Shown piece by piece: positions 14,656-21,022 of a stretch of DNA of 26,424 nt (position 1 is its first letter; each line of letters starts with the position of its first letter). The DNA lies in NCBI GenBank assembly GCA_018896315.1, contig JAHIMV010000011.1:1-26424 (forward strand), written 5' to 3'. The translations under genes and the position numbers were made by a program. This stretch comes from Patescibacteria group bacterium. GTDB lineage: Bacteria > Patescibacteriota > Patescibacteriia > UBA2591 > UBA6264. The notes under the pieces were generated by a model. The model ran no database searches, was not told the origin of the DNA, and saw nothing but the letters and a program-made list of their open reading frames with translations.

Positions 14656-15651
14656 ATGATAAAAAATAAAAAAAATTATAAAATTTTAGTTACTGGCGGA
14701 GCTGGTTTTATTGGTTCTCATATAGTAGATAGATTAATAGGTGAGGGACATAAAGTATTTGTTATTGATAATTTATCAACCGGTAAAAAGGAAAATTTAA
14801 ATCCAAAAGTAAAATTCTATAAAGCAGATATTCAAAGTTCAAAGATATCCCAAATTTTTAATAAAGAAAAACCAAATATTATTTTTCATTTAGCGGCTCA
14901 GATTGATGTTCGTAAATCAGTTGAAGATCCAATAGCTGACGCTAAAATGAATATCCTTGGCAGTTTAAATTTAATTCAAAATTTTAATCGCATAAATTCA
15001 ACTCCTAAATTAAAAAAATCAGCTAAATTCATCTTTTCTTCTACTGGAGGCGCGATTTATGGCGATACTAATGTTATTCCTACTCCAGAAACTCATATTG
15101 AATTACCCCTTTCACCATATGGCATTGCTAAATTAACAATTGAAAAGTATTTAAATTACTATTTTAAAATATTTGGGTTACCATTTATTGCCTTAAGATA
15201 TGGGAATGTTTATGGTCCTAGACAAAATTCAAAAGGAGATGCAGGAGTAATTGCTATCTTTTGTGATAAAATACTTCAGAATAAATTTACCCCGCACCGA
15301 ACTTGTTCTGGTGCGGGGCAACCAATTATAAATGGAGATGGCAAACAAACTAGAGACTATGTTTTTGTTAAAGACGTGGTTGAGGCAAATATGACTGTAT
15401 TTAAAAGAAATATAACAGGAGTATTTAATATTGGGACATCTAAACAAACAAGCGTTAATACTATTTTTAGAAAAATCCAGAAATTTATTAAATCAGATTA
15501 CAAAGAAAAACATGGTCCAGGCCTGGCTGGTGAACAAAGAAAAAGCTGTCTTAGTTATAAAAAAGCTAAGAAAACATTTAATTGGGAACCTAAATATAGT
15601 TTGGAAAAAGGTTTAGAACAAACCGTGGAGTGGTTTAAACAAAATAATTAA
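14656..15651 (+). CDS. NAD-dependent sugar-nucleotide epimerase (extended SDR)
   Basis: A 331-residue protein from ATG 14656; an upstream in-frame TTG at 14638 lies in the promoter and is less likely. Extended short-chain dehydrogenase fold: GGAGFIGSH (14-22) for NAD binding, HLAAQIDVRKSVEDP, the active-site STGGAIYG, and Y155xxxK159 in SPYGIAK. RYGNVYGPRQ and GDGKQTRDYVFVKDVV match the UDP-glucose 4-epimerase (GalE)-like group. It would interconvert UDP-sugars for surface glycans, fitting the dehydrogenase and ligase genes upstream. Residues about 212-222 (PHRTCSGAGQP) are encoded by an inserted palindrome and are not in the family pattern. It is followed 5 bp later by the DUF4430 gene, so the three plus-strand genes probably form an operon. 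Confidence 0.88.
   Translation: MIKNKKNYKILVTGGAGFIGSHIVDRLIGEGHKVFVIDNLSTGKKENLNPKVKFYKADIQSSKISQIFNKEKPNIIFHLAAQIDVRKSVEDPIADAKMNILGSLNLIQNFNRINSTPKLKKSAKFIFSSTGGAIYGDTNVIPTPETHIELPLSPYGIAKLTIEKYLNYYFKIFGLPFIALRYGNVYGPRQNSKGDAGVIAIFCDKILQNKFTPHRTCSGAGQPIINGDGKQTRDYVFVKDVVEANMTVFKRNITGVFNIGTSKQTSVNTIFRKIQKFIKSDYKEKHGPGLAGEQRKSCLSYKKAKKTFNWEPKYSLEKGLEQTVEWFKQNN
15290..15318. repeat. in-frame palindrome inside epimerase gene
   Basis: Arms CCCCGCACC / GGTGCGGGG enclose a second stem GAAC-TT-GTTC. GC-rich against an AT-rich gene. Encodes about PHRTCSGAGQ just before the conserved INGDGKQTRDYV block. Confidence 0.8.
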
Positions 15652-15656
15652 AAACT

Positions 15657-16109
15657 ATGAAAGACCATAACAAACGAAATCTTTCTTTGGGATTAATTCT
15701 TATTATAGTCATCCTTATTGGTATTTGGCTGTTATTTTTTCAAGAATTTAACAAACCTGTTTCTGTTGAACAGGTTAAAGTAGAATTAGAGGAAGAGATT
15801 AAACAAGAATTAATTTTGGTTATTAATAATAGTGAAGAAGATGTAAGAACATATGTATCTGAATTTAATCAAGGAATAACTGCTTTTGATTTATTAAAGA
15901 ATAAAGCAGAAGAATTAGATTTAACCTTGGAAACAAAAACTTACGATATAGGAGTTTTAATTGAAACCATTGGAGACAAGAAAAACGGGGATGATGGAAA
16001 ATACTGGCTATATTATATCAACAATGAAATGCCCATGGTTGCGGCTGATAAAAAAGAATTAAGCCCTGGAGATAAAGTTGAATTTAAATTTGAAGAATTT
16101 GTTTTTTAA
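15657..16109 (+). CDS. membrane-anchored DUF4430 protein
   Basis: A 150-residue protein with one N-terminal membrane segment (residues about 10-29) and no lipobox cysteine, so it should be anchored with the rest outside. Residues about 70-148 match DUF4430, the fold shared with the C-terminal domain of transcobalamin: GITAFDLLK near the start, then GKYWLYYINNEMPMVAADKKEL and PGDKVEFKFE. Proteins with this domain are thought to bind cobalamin-like or other small ligands at the cell surface. The next gene, 3 bp away, encodes a membrane protein resembling the substrate-binding subunit of ECF transporters, so a two-component uptake unit is plausible. Ligand not known. Confidence 0.8.
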   Translation: MKDHNKRNLSLGLILIIVILIGIWLLFFQEFNKPVSVEQVKVELEEEIKQELILVINNSEEDVRTYVSEFNQGITAFDLLKNKAEELDLTLETKTYDIGVLIETIGDKKNGDDGKYWLYYINNEMPMVAADKKELSPGDKVEFKFEEFVF

Positions 16110-16112
16110 TCT

Positions 16113-16667
16113 ATGTTAAAAAAAGAAAACCTTTTAAGGTTTGGTATAGCAATAATTTTTGTTTTGATTGGTATTAGTTTAAGGCTTTTACCTCATCCGC
16201 CTAATTTTACGCCTGTGGCGGCTATTGCTTTGTTTGGCGCAGTTTATCTTTCAAGAAAAATAGCCTTTATTCTGCCTTTAATAATCATGTTTATTTCTGA
16301 TATATTTATTGGAGCCTACGAACCCAAGTTAATGATTTTTGTTTATGGCAGTTTTGTTTTATGCGTAGGTTTGGGGCTTTGGTTAAAAAAATATAATAAA
16401 GTGTCAGTAGCTTTAGGCGGTTCTATTTTATCGGCTTTAATATTTTTCTTTTTAACGAATTTCGCTGTCTGGGTATTTACTCCGTGGTATGCCAAAACAT
16501 TTTCAGGAATAATCCAATGTTATTTAATGGCATTACCCTTCTTTAAAAATACTTTGCTGGGAAATTTCTTTTATGTGACTGTCTTTTTTGGGGCTTATGA
16601 ATTAGTAAAAATATTAATTAGAAAAAAGGCTCAAGCAAAATATATAAGTGTTTTTGAAAAAATATAG
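16113..16667 (+). CDS. DUF6580-like / ECF S-component-like membrane protein
   Basis: A 184-residue integral membrane protein with about five or six hydrophobic segments. The start PHPPNFTPVAAIALFGAVYL and the later LTNFAVW and TLLGNFFYVTVFFGAYE blocks fit the DUF6580 family, which resembles ECF-transporter S components. S components bind a vitamin or similar substrate and rely on a shared energising module (two ATPases and EcfT) encoded elsewhere; none is in this window. It follows the DUF4430 gene with 3 bp between, so the two are probably translated together. A bidirectional hairpin terminator follows. Confidence 0.75.
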   Translation: MLKKENLLRFGIAIIFVLIGISLRLLPHPPNFTPVAAIALFGAVYLSRKIAFILPLIIMFISDIFIGAYEPKLMIFVYGSFVLCVGLGLWLKKYNKVSVALGGSILSALIFFFLTNFAVWVFTPWYAKTFSGIIQCYLMALPFFKNTLLGNFFYVTVFFGAYELVKILIRKKAQAKYISVFEKI

Positions 16668-16680
16668 AAACAAGATTTAA

Positions 16681-16710
16681 AAAGAACTGCTTATTTATCA
16701 GCAGTTCTTT
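16681..16710. terminator. bidirectional terminator
   Basis: Perfect 10-bp stem AAAGAACTGC / GCAGTTCTTT with a 10-base loop, between the convergent epimerase operon and the HigBA operon. The stem itself ends in T-rich sequence on both strands. Confidence 0.75.
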
Positions 16711-16737
16711 ATTTAAAATTAAAAACAATTCTCTTAA

Positions 16738-17067
16738 TTAAGCTTTGGCAAAAGAGATTTTTAATTCGGTGCCCATTGCATTGGCAATTTTAATTAAAGT
16801 GTCAGTGGTTGGAGATCTTTTTCCGGATTCAATTTGTGCCAAGGCACTTTGAGATGTTTGTGCTTTTTTAGCCAATTGAACTTGAGTTAATTTGTGTTTT
16901 TTCCGTAAAGCAACAATTTCAGCAGCAATTACTAATCGTTCAGCTTCTTTATCAACCCTATAATAGACATTAGGATCTCTCTTAGCTTTTTCAATAATAT
17001 ATTTTTTGAAATTGGTATTAGGGTGACTTTTAATAAAATCTTTAAATTGATTTTTTACTTTGGACAT
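16738..17067 (-). CDS. HigA-type antitoxin, XRE family
   Basis: A 109-residue protein. Residues about 50-105 form a Cro/C1-type helix-turn-helix (HKLTQVQLAKKAQTSQSALAQIESGKRSP), followed by a short strand ELKISFAKA. It is the second gene of a toxin-first pair, 15 bp after a Gp49/HigB-like toxin gene, the order typical of higBA. HigA proteins neutralise the toxin and repress the operon. The N-terminal 40 residues (YIIEKAKRDPNVYYRVDKEAERL) may contact the toxin (inference). Confidence 0.85.
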   Translation of the reverse strand: MSKVKNQFKDFIKSHPNTNFKKYIIEKAKRDPNVYYRVDKEAERLVIAAEIVALRKKHKLTQVQLAKKAQTSQSALAQIESGKRSPTTDTLIKIANAMGTELKISFAKA

Positions 17068-17082
17068 ATTTATAAAATTAAT

Positions 17083-17436
17083 TTATTTATAGTGGGATAA
17101 ATATTCTTCCATATATTCTATTGCTTTTTTAATTTCCGTTTTTGGGGTTTTACTGGTTTTTTTTATAAAAGCATGTAAAAGTATTATCCTTTGATTGATT
17201 ATCATAAAATAGAGTATACGATGAGAGCCTTGGTTGATTTCAACTTTTAATTCCCGTAACTTTCCCTTAATTTGACGTGAATATGGTTCTCGGCGGAATG
17301 CCTGTAATGTAGCTAAGTTATGTAAATAAGCCAAGATTTTATCTTCTGTTGTTTCTGTTTGTTTCTTTAGATATTCCGCAATAGGGCATTTTCCATTTGG
17401 TTTTTCGTAAAATTTAATAGTAAATTGTAATTCCAT
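17083..17436 (-). CDS. HigB-type toxin (phage Gp49-like, RelE superfamily)
   Basis: A 117-residue protein of the phage-derived Gp49-like/HigB family. Recognisable blocks are PIAEYLKKQ at about residue 18, LRELKVEINQGSHRILYF at 62-79 and IILLHAFIKKTSKTPKTEIKKA at 84-105. Related toxins are ribosome-dependent mRNA endonucleases. Toxin-first operon with the XRE gene. The start codon lies 5 nt beyond the -10 box, so the mRNA should be leaderless. Confidence 0.87.
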   Translation of the reverse strand: MELQFTIKFYEKPNGKCPIAEYLKKQTETTEDKILAYLHNLATLQAFRREPYSRQIKGKLRELKVEINQGSHRILYFMIINQRIILLHAFIKKTSKTPKTEIKKAIEYMEEYLSHYK

Positions 17437-17441
17437 AGATA

Positions 17442-17489
17442 ATAATATACCGAATTAGACATAATGTCAAGTTTTATAACTGTGGATAA
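17442..17489 (-). promoter_or_regulatory. HigBA promoter with upstream DnaA-box element
   Basis: On the minus strand TTGACA (17470-17465), 17-bp spacer, TATTAT (17447-17442), ATG from 17436. TTATCCACA lies at 17489-17481, again 10 bp upstream of the -35 box. Confidence 0.7.
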
Positions 17490-17528
17490 CTTGACTTATT
17501 AAATAAATTGTTCTTATCTGGATATTTT

Positions 17529-17556
17529 AAAAAAGTTTGGGAACTCGGTTCCCAAA
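17529..17556 (-). terminator. terminator of AbiE pair 2
   Basis: Perfect 9-bp stem TTTGGGAAC / GTTCCCAAA (17536-17544, 17548-17556) with a 3-base loop. On the minus strand it is followed by CTTTTTT, a canonical Rho-independent terminator a few bases after the stop codon at 17564. Confidence 0.85.
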
Positions 17557-17563
17557 TAAATGT

Positions 17564-18190
17564 TTATTTGTCTGCTTGATGTTTTATTATTTTTAGTTTT
17601 TGTTGTGTATATGAACGAATTTTAGGACTAGGTATTCTTTCAATCCATGCTTTTGCTTTTTTAAAACTGAAAGTTTTTGGGAAATGCAATTCTGGAAAAT
17701 TTGCGAATTGCTTTTTTTTATGTCCAGCAAGATATAAACAATCAATCAGGGCTTTTTCTGGCTCGGCTATTAGAAAATCGCTTTTATCTTTGTACCATCC
17801 GAATCCGTCAAAAAAACCAGGCGTTATTTGATGAACGGAAAATGTTCCCAATTTAGTGATAATTGTTCTTGTATGCGTAATTGACGCTATGGTTGTCACT
17901 TGGGGGATTTGTTCAATTATATCGTAAAGATGCAAAGCGCTTATAAATGATAAATAAGCTTGATGCCGTGGAAATAAAAAAGGAATAATACTATAGGGGC
18001 TTAATGGTTTGTTTATTACCTCAGCCCAAATTCCTTGATAAATTTTTAAAATCACTCCTTGTTTTTGTAGGTAATTAAGAGACTGCGTCGTGGTTGATAA
18101 AGATTTTTCTGAGATAGCTGATAATTCGGCTGTGGTAAATATCGGTCTGTTTATTTTTTTGATAAAATATAAAATAGATTTTTTCCCCAT
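17564..18190 (-). CDS. AbiEi-type antitoxin-like protein (pair 2)
   Basis: A 208-residue protein with an N-terminal winged helix (FTTAELSAISEKSLSTTTQ and NYLQKQGVILKIYQGIWA) and the AbiEi C-terminal blocks QAYLSFISALHLYDIIEQIP and FLIAEPEKALIDCLYLAG. It is the second gene of the operon, one base after the stop of the AbiEii-type toxin gene; this toxin-first order is opposite to pair 1. A strong terminator follows. Sequence similarity to pair 1 is limited to family motifs, so the two pairs are not recent copies. Confidence 0.83.
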   Translation of the reverse strand: MGKKSILYFIKKINRPIFTTAELSAISEKSLSTTTQSLNYLQKQGVILKIYQGIWAEVINKPLSPYSIIPFLFPRHQAYLSFISALHLYDIIEQIPQVTTIASITHTRTIITKLGTFSVHQITPGFFDGFGWYKDKSDFLIAEPEKALIDCLYLAGHKKKQFANFPELHFPKTFSFKKAKAWIERIPSPKIRSYTQQKLKIIKHQADK

Positions 18191-18191
18191 G

Positions 18192-18965
18192 TTATTTTTT
18201 TAATTCCTCTATAAAATTAATTACTTTTAATTTAATTTCATCCCAAACAAGAGGCGAGTTATATATTTTTTGGTCTTCTTTTAAAAGATAAGAAACAACA
18301 GTATCTTTAAATTGTTCAAAACTGATTTCAAAAGCATTTTCACGCGCTTTTTTTATATTTTCTAGATTTGGTTTAATTTTTTCTTTATCGGACGATTCAA
18401 TCTGAGAGATTAAAATATATATGTCAAAAGCGTCTCTCGCTTGAGTTATTTTTCTTGCGGCCAAAGCGTCTAATTTTTGCGAAATCGCAGAAATAATATT
18501 GTAGTGTGGGATTAACACTGGAGCCAATTTATATTCACGCAAGATAGCATTTGATACGGTTTCAATTTTGATATTATTTTTAAATTCTCTGCGAGAAAAT
18601 TCAATTTTTGTGAAAAAATTTTCATTTTGGGGCGTAATTAGATGAATTTTAAATCTTTGAGTAGTTTGGGTTTGTTTTGCTTTTGCGATATCCGGAGGGA
18701 CGATTTTATCTATGCCAAAAGGTTTAAGGTTATTTTGGAAAGGAATTGATTTTAGTATCTGCATAACTTTATCTCGCAAAGCATCAACTTGAATAATACG
18801 CGCGTTTAAGTCTACGTCTTCAGAATAACGGAAACTGTTATAAAAAAAACGCAAATTTACCCCTCCTTTAAGAGCGTAATAAGACGGGTTTATTTTTTTC
18901 CCCAACCATCTTAAAAATTCCAGATGGAAAATTTCCCTTAACTGTAATGGGTTGTATTTGTTCAT
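18192..18965 (-). CDS. AbiEii-type nucleotidyltransferase toxin (pair 2)
   Basis: A 257-residue protein of the AbiEii family: ALKGGVNLRFFY (G34, G35), acidic pair D50 and D52 in YSEDVDLNA, and the distal motif QKLDALAARKITQARDAFDIYIL. This is the pol-beta nucleotidyltransferase pattern of these RNA-modifying toxins. It is the first gene of its operon, with the antitoxin-like gene downstream. The promoter spacer is a 20-bp perfect palindrome, so the operon is probably tightly repressed by the partner protein. Confidence 0.86.
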   Translation of the reverse strand: MNKYNPLQLREIFHLEFLRWLGKKINPSYYALKGGVNLRFFYNSFRYSEDVDLNARIIQVDALRDKVMQILKSIPFQNNLKPFGIDKIVPPDIAKAKQTQTTQRFKIHLITPQNENFFTKIEFSRREFKNNIKIETVSNAILREYKLAPVLIPHYNIISAISQKLDALAARKITQARDAFDIYILISQIESSDKEKIKPNLENIKKARENAFEISFEQFKDTVVSYLLKEDQKIYNSPLVWDEIKLKVINFIEELKK

Positions 18966-18975
18966 TGATATATGT

Positions 18976-19004
18976 ATTATAATTTAGTTATAACTAAATT
19001 GCAA
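18976..19004 (-). promoter_or_regulatory. promoter with palindromic operator, AbiE pair 2
   Basis: On the minus strand TTGCAA (19004-18999), 17-bp spacer, TATAAT (18981-18976); ATG at 18965, 10 nt further. The spacer is filled by the perfect palindrome AATTTAGTTATAACTAAATT (18981-19000). Confidence 0.78.
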
Positions 19005-19020
19005 GACATTTTTAACGTTG

Positions 19021-19075
19021 ATTAGGCAAAAATATCCTAAAACTTTTATAGTTATTTTTGAACGGAGTTGAAAAC
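19021..19075 (-). pseudogene. relic of the 5' end of a winged-helix/nucleotidyltransferase gene
   Basis: About 54 bases match codons 1-18 of the gene at the left edge (498-552), with roughly nine in ten bases identical, including the block around ATAACTATAAAA. The remainder of that gene is absent here. The match stops directly at the end of the exonuclease gene. Confidence 0.7.
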
Positions 19076-19615
19076 TCAGAGTATTTTTTCTTGGATAAAT
19101 ATTTTTGCGATATTTTTGGCGTCGTCAATACCTCTATGATGTGTGCCGTCAAGCGGAATTTTGCACATTTGAAGGGCCTTTTTCATTCCTATTGGTTTTT
19201 TTAAGTTTTTTATTTCTGCAAATTTATGTTTTATGCTATAATGGGTTTGAAATGGATATATAATGTTATGTAACTCGCAATCTTTTGTTAATTGTTTTTT
19301 GTCATAATATCCCCAAGAGCAAAAGATTATGTCTGAGATGTTATGCTTACTTTTTCTTTGTACCCATTGAATAAATTTTTTAAAAGCAATCGGGAATATT
19401 TCCGCATTATTAATATCTTTTTGGTTAATACTGGTTAGATCTTTACAAAATTCAGATAATTTAGAATTTTTTATTGGCTTTATAAATGTCTGATATTCTC
19501 CAATAATTTTATAGTCATTATTAACAAGAACAGCGCCTATTTCTATTATTTCCATATTGTTTTTATCGCGATGATTTTCCCAGCAAGTTGCTTCTAAATC
19601 AATTATTAAATACAT
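19076..19615 (-). CDS. DEDDh 3'-5' exonuclease (ERI-1/KapD-like)
   Basis: A 179-residue RNase T/DnaQ-fold exonuclease. The DEDDh residues are visible: D6 and E8 in IIDLEATCWE, D105 in SWGYYDKKQL, and H160 with D165 in HHRGIDDAKNIA. The DLEATCWE signature and overall length place it with the ERI-1/KapD-like subgroup, which act on the 3' ends of RNA or DNA. It is monocistronic on the minus strand. The stop codon coincides with the edge of a gene relic (19021-19075), so the C-terminus may have been redefined by recombination, but the catalytic part is complete. Substrate unknown. Confidence 0.88.
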   Translation of the reverse strand: MYLIIDLEATCWENHRDKNNMEIIEIGAVLVNNDYKIIGEYQTFIKPIKNSKLSEFCKDLTSINQKDINNAEIFPIAFKKFIQWVQRKSKHNISDIIFCSWGYYDKKQLTKDCELHNIIYPFQTHYSIKHKFAEIKNLKKPIGMKKALQMCKIPLDGTHHRGIDDAKNIAKIFIQEKIL

Positions 19616-19651
19616 TTTTATGTTTTTGAGTCTAATTACATATTTATTGTT

Positions 19652-19691
19652 ATGGTAATTATGTGAGATGATTATGGTAATATTATACCAT
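19652..19691 (-). promoter_or_regulatory. operator and -10 box of exonuclease gene
   Basis: Inverted repeat ATGGTA-N6-TACCAT at 19674-19691 overlaps TATAAT (19687-19682, minus strand). A third half-site ATGGTAAT lies at 19652-19659, 22 bp away. The -35 region (TTACTT, 19710-19705) is poor, as expected for an activated or weak promoter. Leader about 60 nt. Confidence 0.5.
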
Positions 19692-19755
19692 AGAAATAAA
19701 TTCTAAGTAAGTTGTTTTTGTTTATGAATAATTATTCTTGTTTTAATATGGTTTT

Positions 19756-19761
19756 TATAGT
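19756..19761 (+). promoter_or_regulatory. -10 box of the pgk-eno cluster
   Basis: TATAGT ends 12 nt before the pgk ATG at 19774. No convincing -35 box. Tentative; it is the only promoter-like signal before the cluster. Confidence 0.35.
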
Positions 19762-19773
19762 AAACTTAGAACA

Positions 19774-21018
19774 ATGAAATTAAAAACCTTAAAAACAATT
19801 AAGAATTTAAAAAACAAAAGAGTTTTGGTCAGAGTTGGTTTTGATTGTCCAACTAAAAATGGGCGAGTGGTTGATGATTCAAGAATCCAGCAAGCTTTGT
19901 TAACAATTGAATATTTAGCTAAGCACAAGGCTAAAGTAATTTTAATTACTCATTTAGGAAGACCATTTAAAAATCAAAAATCAAAAATCAAAAATCAAAA
20001 TTATAGTTTAAAACCAATTTATAAATATTTAAAGTCCGAGATTCAGAGTTTAAAGTTTGTAGACGATTGCATTGGGCCTAAAGTTGAAAAAGTGGTTAAA
20101 CAAATGAAGCCGGGCGAAGTTGTTTTATTAGAAAATCTTCGCTTTTATCCTCAAGAACAAGAAAATGATTTAAGATTTGCTAAAAAGTTAGCTGATTTAG
20201 CAGATATATATGTTAATGAAGCTTTTTCAAATTCTCATCGTTTGCACTCTTCAATGCAAGCGATTACTAAGTATTTACCATCTTATGCTGGTTTTGCTTT
20301 AGAAAAAGAAATTAAATATTTATCTCAATTTTTATTAAAACCAAAACATCCTTTAATTGTTATAATTGGTGGAAAAAAAATTACCACCAAGTTAAATGCT
20401 ATTAAAAATTTATTAAAATTAGCTGATCAAGTTTTAATTGGCGGGGCAGTGGCCAGTAATTTTTTCAAAGCGAGTGGGTATAAGATAGGAAAATCCTTTT
20501 TTGAACCAAAAATGATTAAAACAGTTCAGGGGTTGTTAAAGAATAAAAAGATTATTTTACCTTTTGATGTTAAGGTTTCCGCCAAAGGCGGATCCGCCTC
20601 GGGCGGAAAAACACAAAAAAGAAGTTTAAATTTGAATATAGGAGAGTTGAATAATTTATCTAATAATTTTGAGATTTTAGATATTGGCCCAGGAACTACA
20701 AAGATGTTTGAAAAATATATTAAAAGTGCTAAGATGATAATCTGGAATGGACCAATGGGATATTTTGAAGATAAGGTTTTTTCTCAGGGAACTAAAGCAA
20801 TTACTGCAGCAGTTTTTAACAACAATAAAGCAAAAATCATAATTGGCGGAGGCGAAACAATCGCTGCTTTAAAAAAGTTTAAAGTTTATAGTTTAAGGTT
20901 TAAGGTTAGAGACAAAAACAGAGTTTTTGTTTCTACTGGCGGAGGAGCAATGCTTGAGTTTTTATCAGGAAAAGAATTACCTGGCATTAAACCATTATTA
21001 ATTAATAATAAAAAATAA
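19774..21018 (+). CDS. pgk: phosphoglycerate kinase
   Basis: A 414-residue PGK, which makes ATP and 3-phosphoglycerate from 1,3-bisphosphoglycerate. Conserved blocks: HLGRP, LENLRFYPQEQEND, VNEAFSNSHRLHSS, GGKKITTKL, NGPMGYFE, GGGETIAAL and STGGGAMLEFLSGK. The N-terminal substrate motif, normally VDFNVP (or ADLNVP in E. coli, where D21-N23 bind 3-phosphoglycerate), reads VGFDCP here: the aspartate is glycine and the asparagine is aspartate. The protein is about 20 residues longer than usual because of three in-frame repeats (residues about 66-75, 269-278 and 368-379). It is the first gene of a cluster with eno 4 bp downstream. Likely functional, since all other motifs are intact, but the altered substrate loop deserves checking. 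Confidence 0.93.
   Translation: MKLKTLKTIKNLKNKRVLVRVGFDCPTKNGRVVDDSRIQQALLTIEYLAKHKAKVILITHLGRPFKNQKSKIKNQNYSLKPIYKYLKSEIQSLKFVDDCIGPKVEKVVKQMKPGEVVLLENLRFYPQEQENDLRFAKKLADLADIYVNEAFSNSHRLHSSMQAITKYLPSYAGFALEKEIKYLSQFLLKPKHPLIVIIGGKKITTKLNAIKNLLKLADQVLIGGAVASNFFKASGYKIGKSFFEPKMIKTVQGLLKNKKIILPFDVKVSAKGGSASGGKTQKRSLNLNIGELNNLSNNFEILDIGPGTTKMFEKYIKSAKMIIWNGPMGYFEDKVFSQGTKAITAAVFNNNKAKIIIGGGETIAALKKFKVYSLRFKVRDKNRVFVSTGGGAMLEFLSGKELPGIKPLLINNKK
19969..19996. repeat. AAAAATC heptamer array in pgk
   Basis: Four perfect AAAAATC units in tandem. Encodes KNQKSKIKNQ directly after the conserved HLGRP motif, where other PGKs have a short variable loop. Confidence 0.8.
20578..20607. repeat. 30-bp in-frame palindromic element (pgk copy)
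   Basis: Same nested palindrome as at 6737-6766, one base different. It encodes SAKGGSASGG, identical at the protein level to the insertion in the nucleotide-sugar dehydrogenase. Confidence 0.85.
20876..20910. repeat. AGTTTAA heptamer array in pgk
   Basis: Five degenerate 7-bp units (AGTTTAA, AGTTTAT, AGTTTAA, GGTTTAA, GGTTAGA). Encodes about KFKVYSLRFKVR between AALKKF and the conserved STGGGA motif, where usual PGKs have a shorter segment. Confidence 0.65.
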
Positions 21019-21022
21019 AAAA

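Noticed and set aside
14565..17489. Replication origin, from perfect DnaA boxes
   Set aside because: Only two perfect boxes and one near match, far apart and each tied to a promoter; no dnaA, dnaN or AT-rich unwinding cluster nearby.
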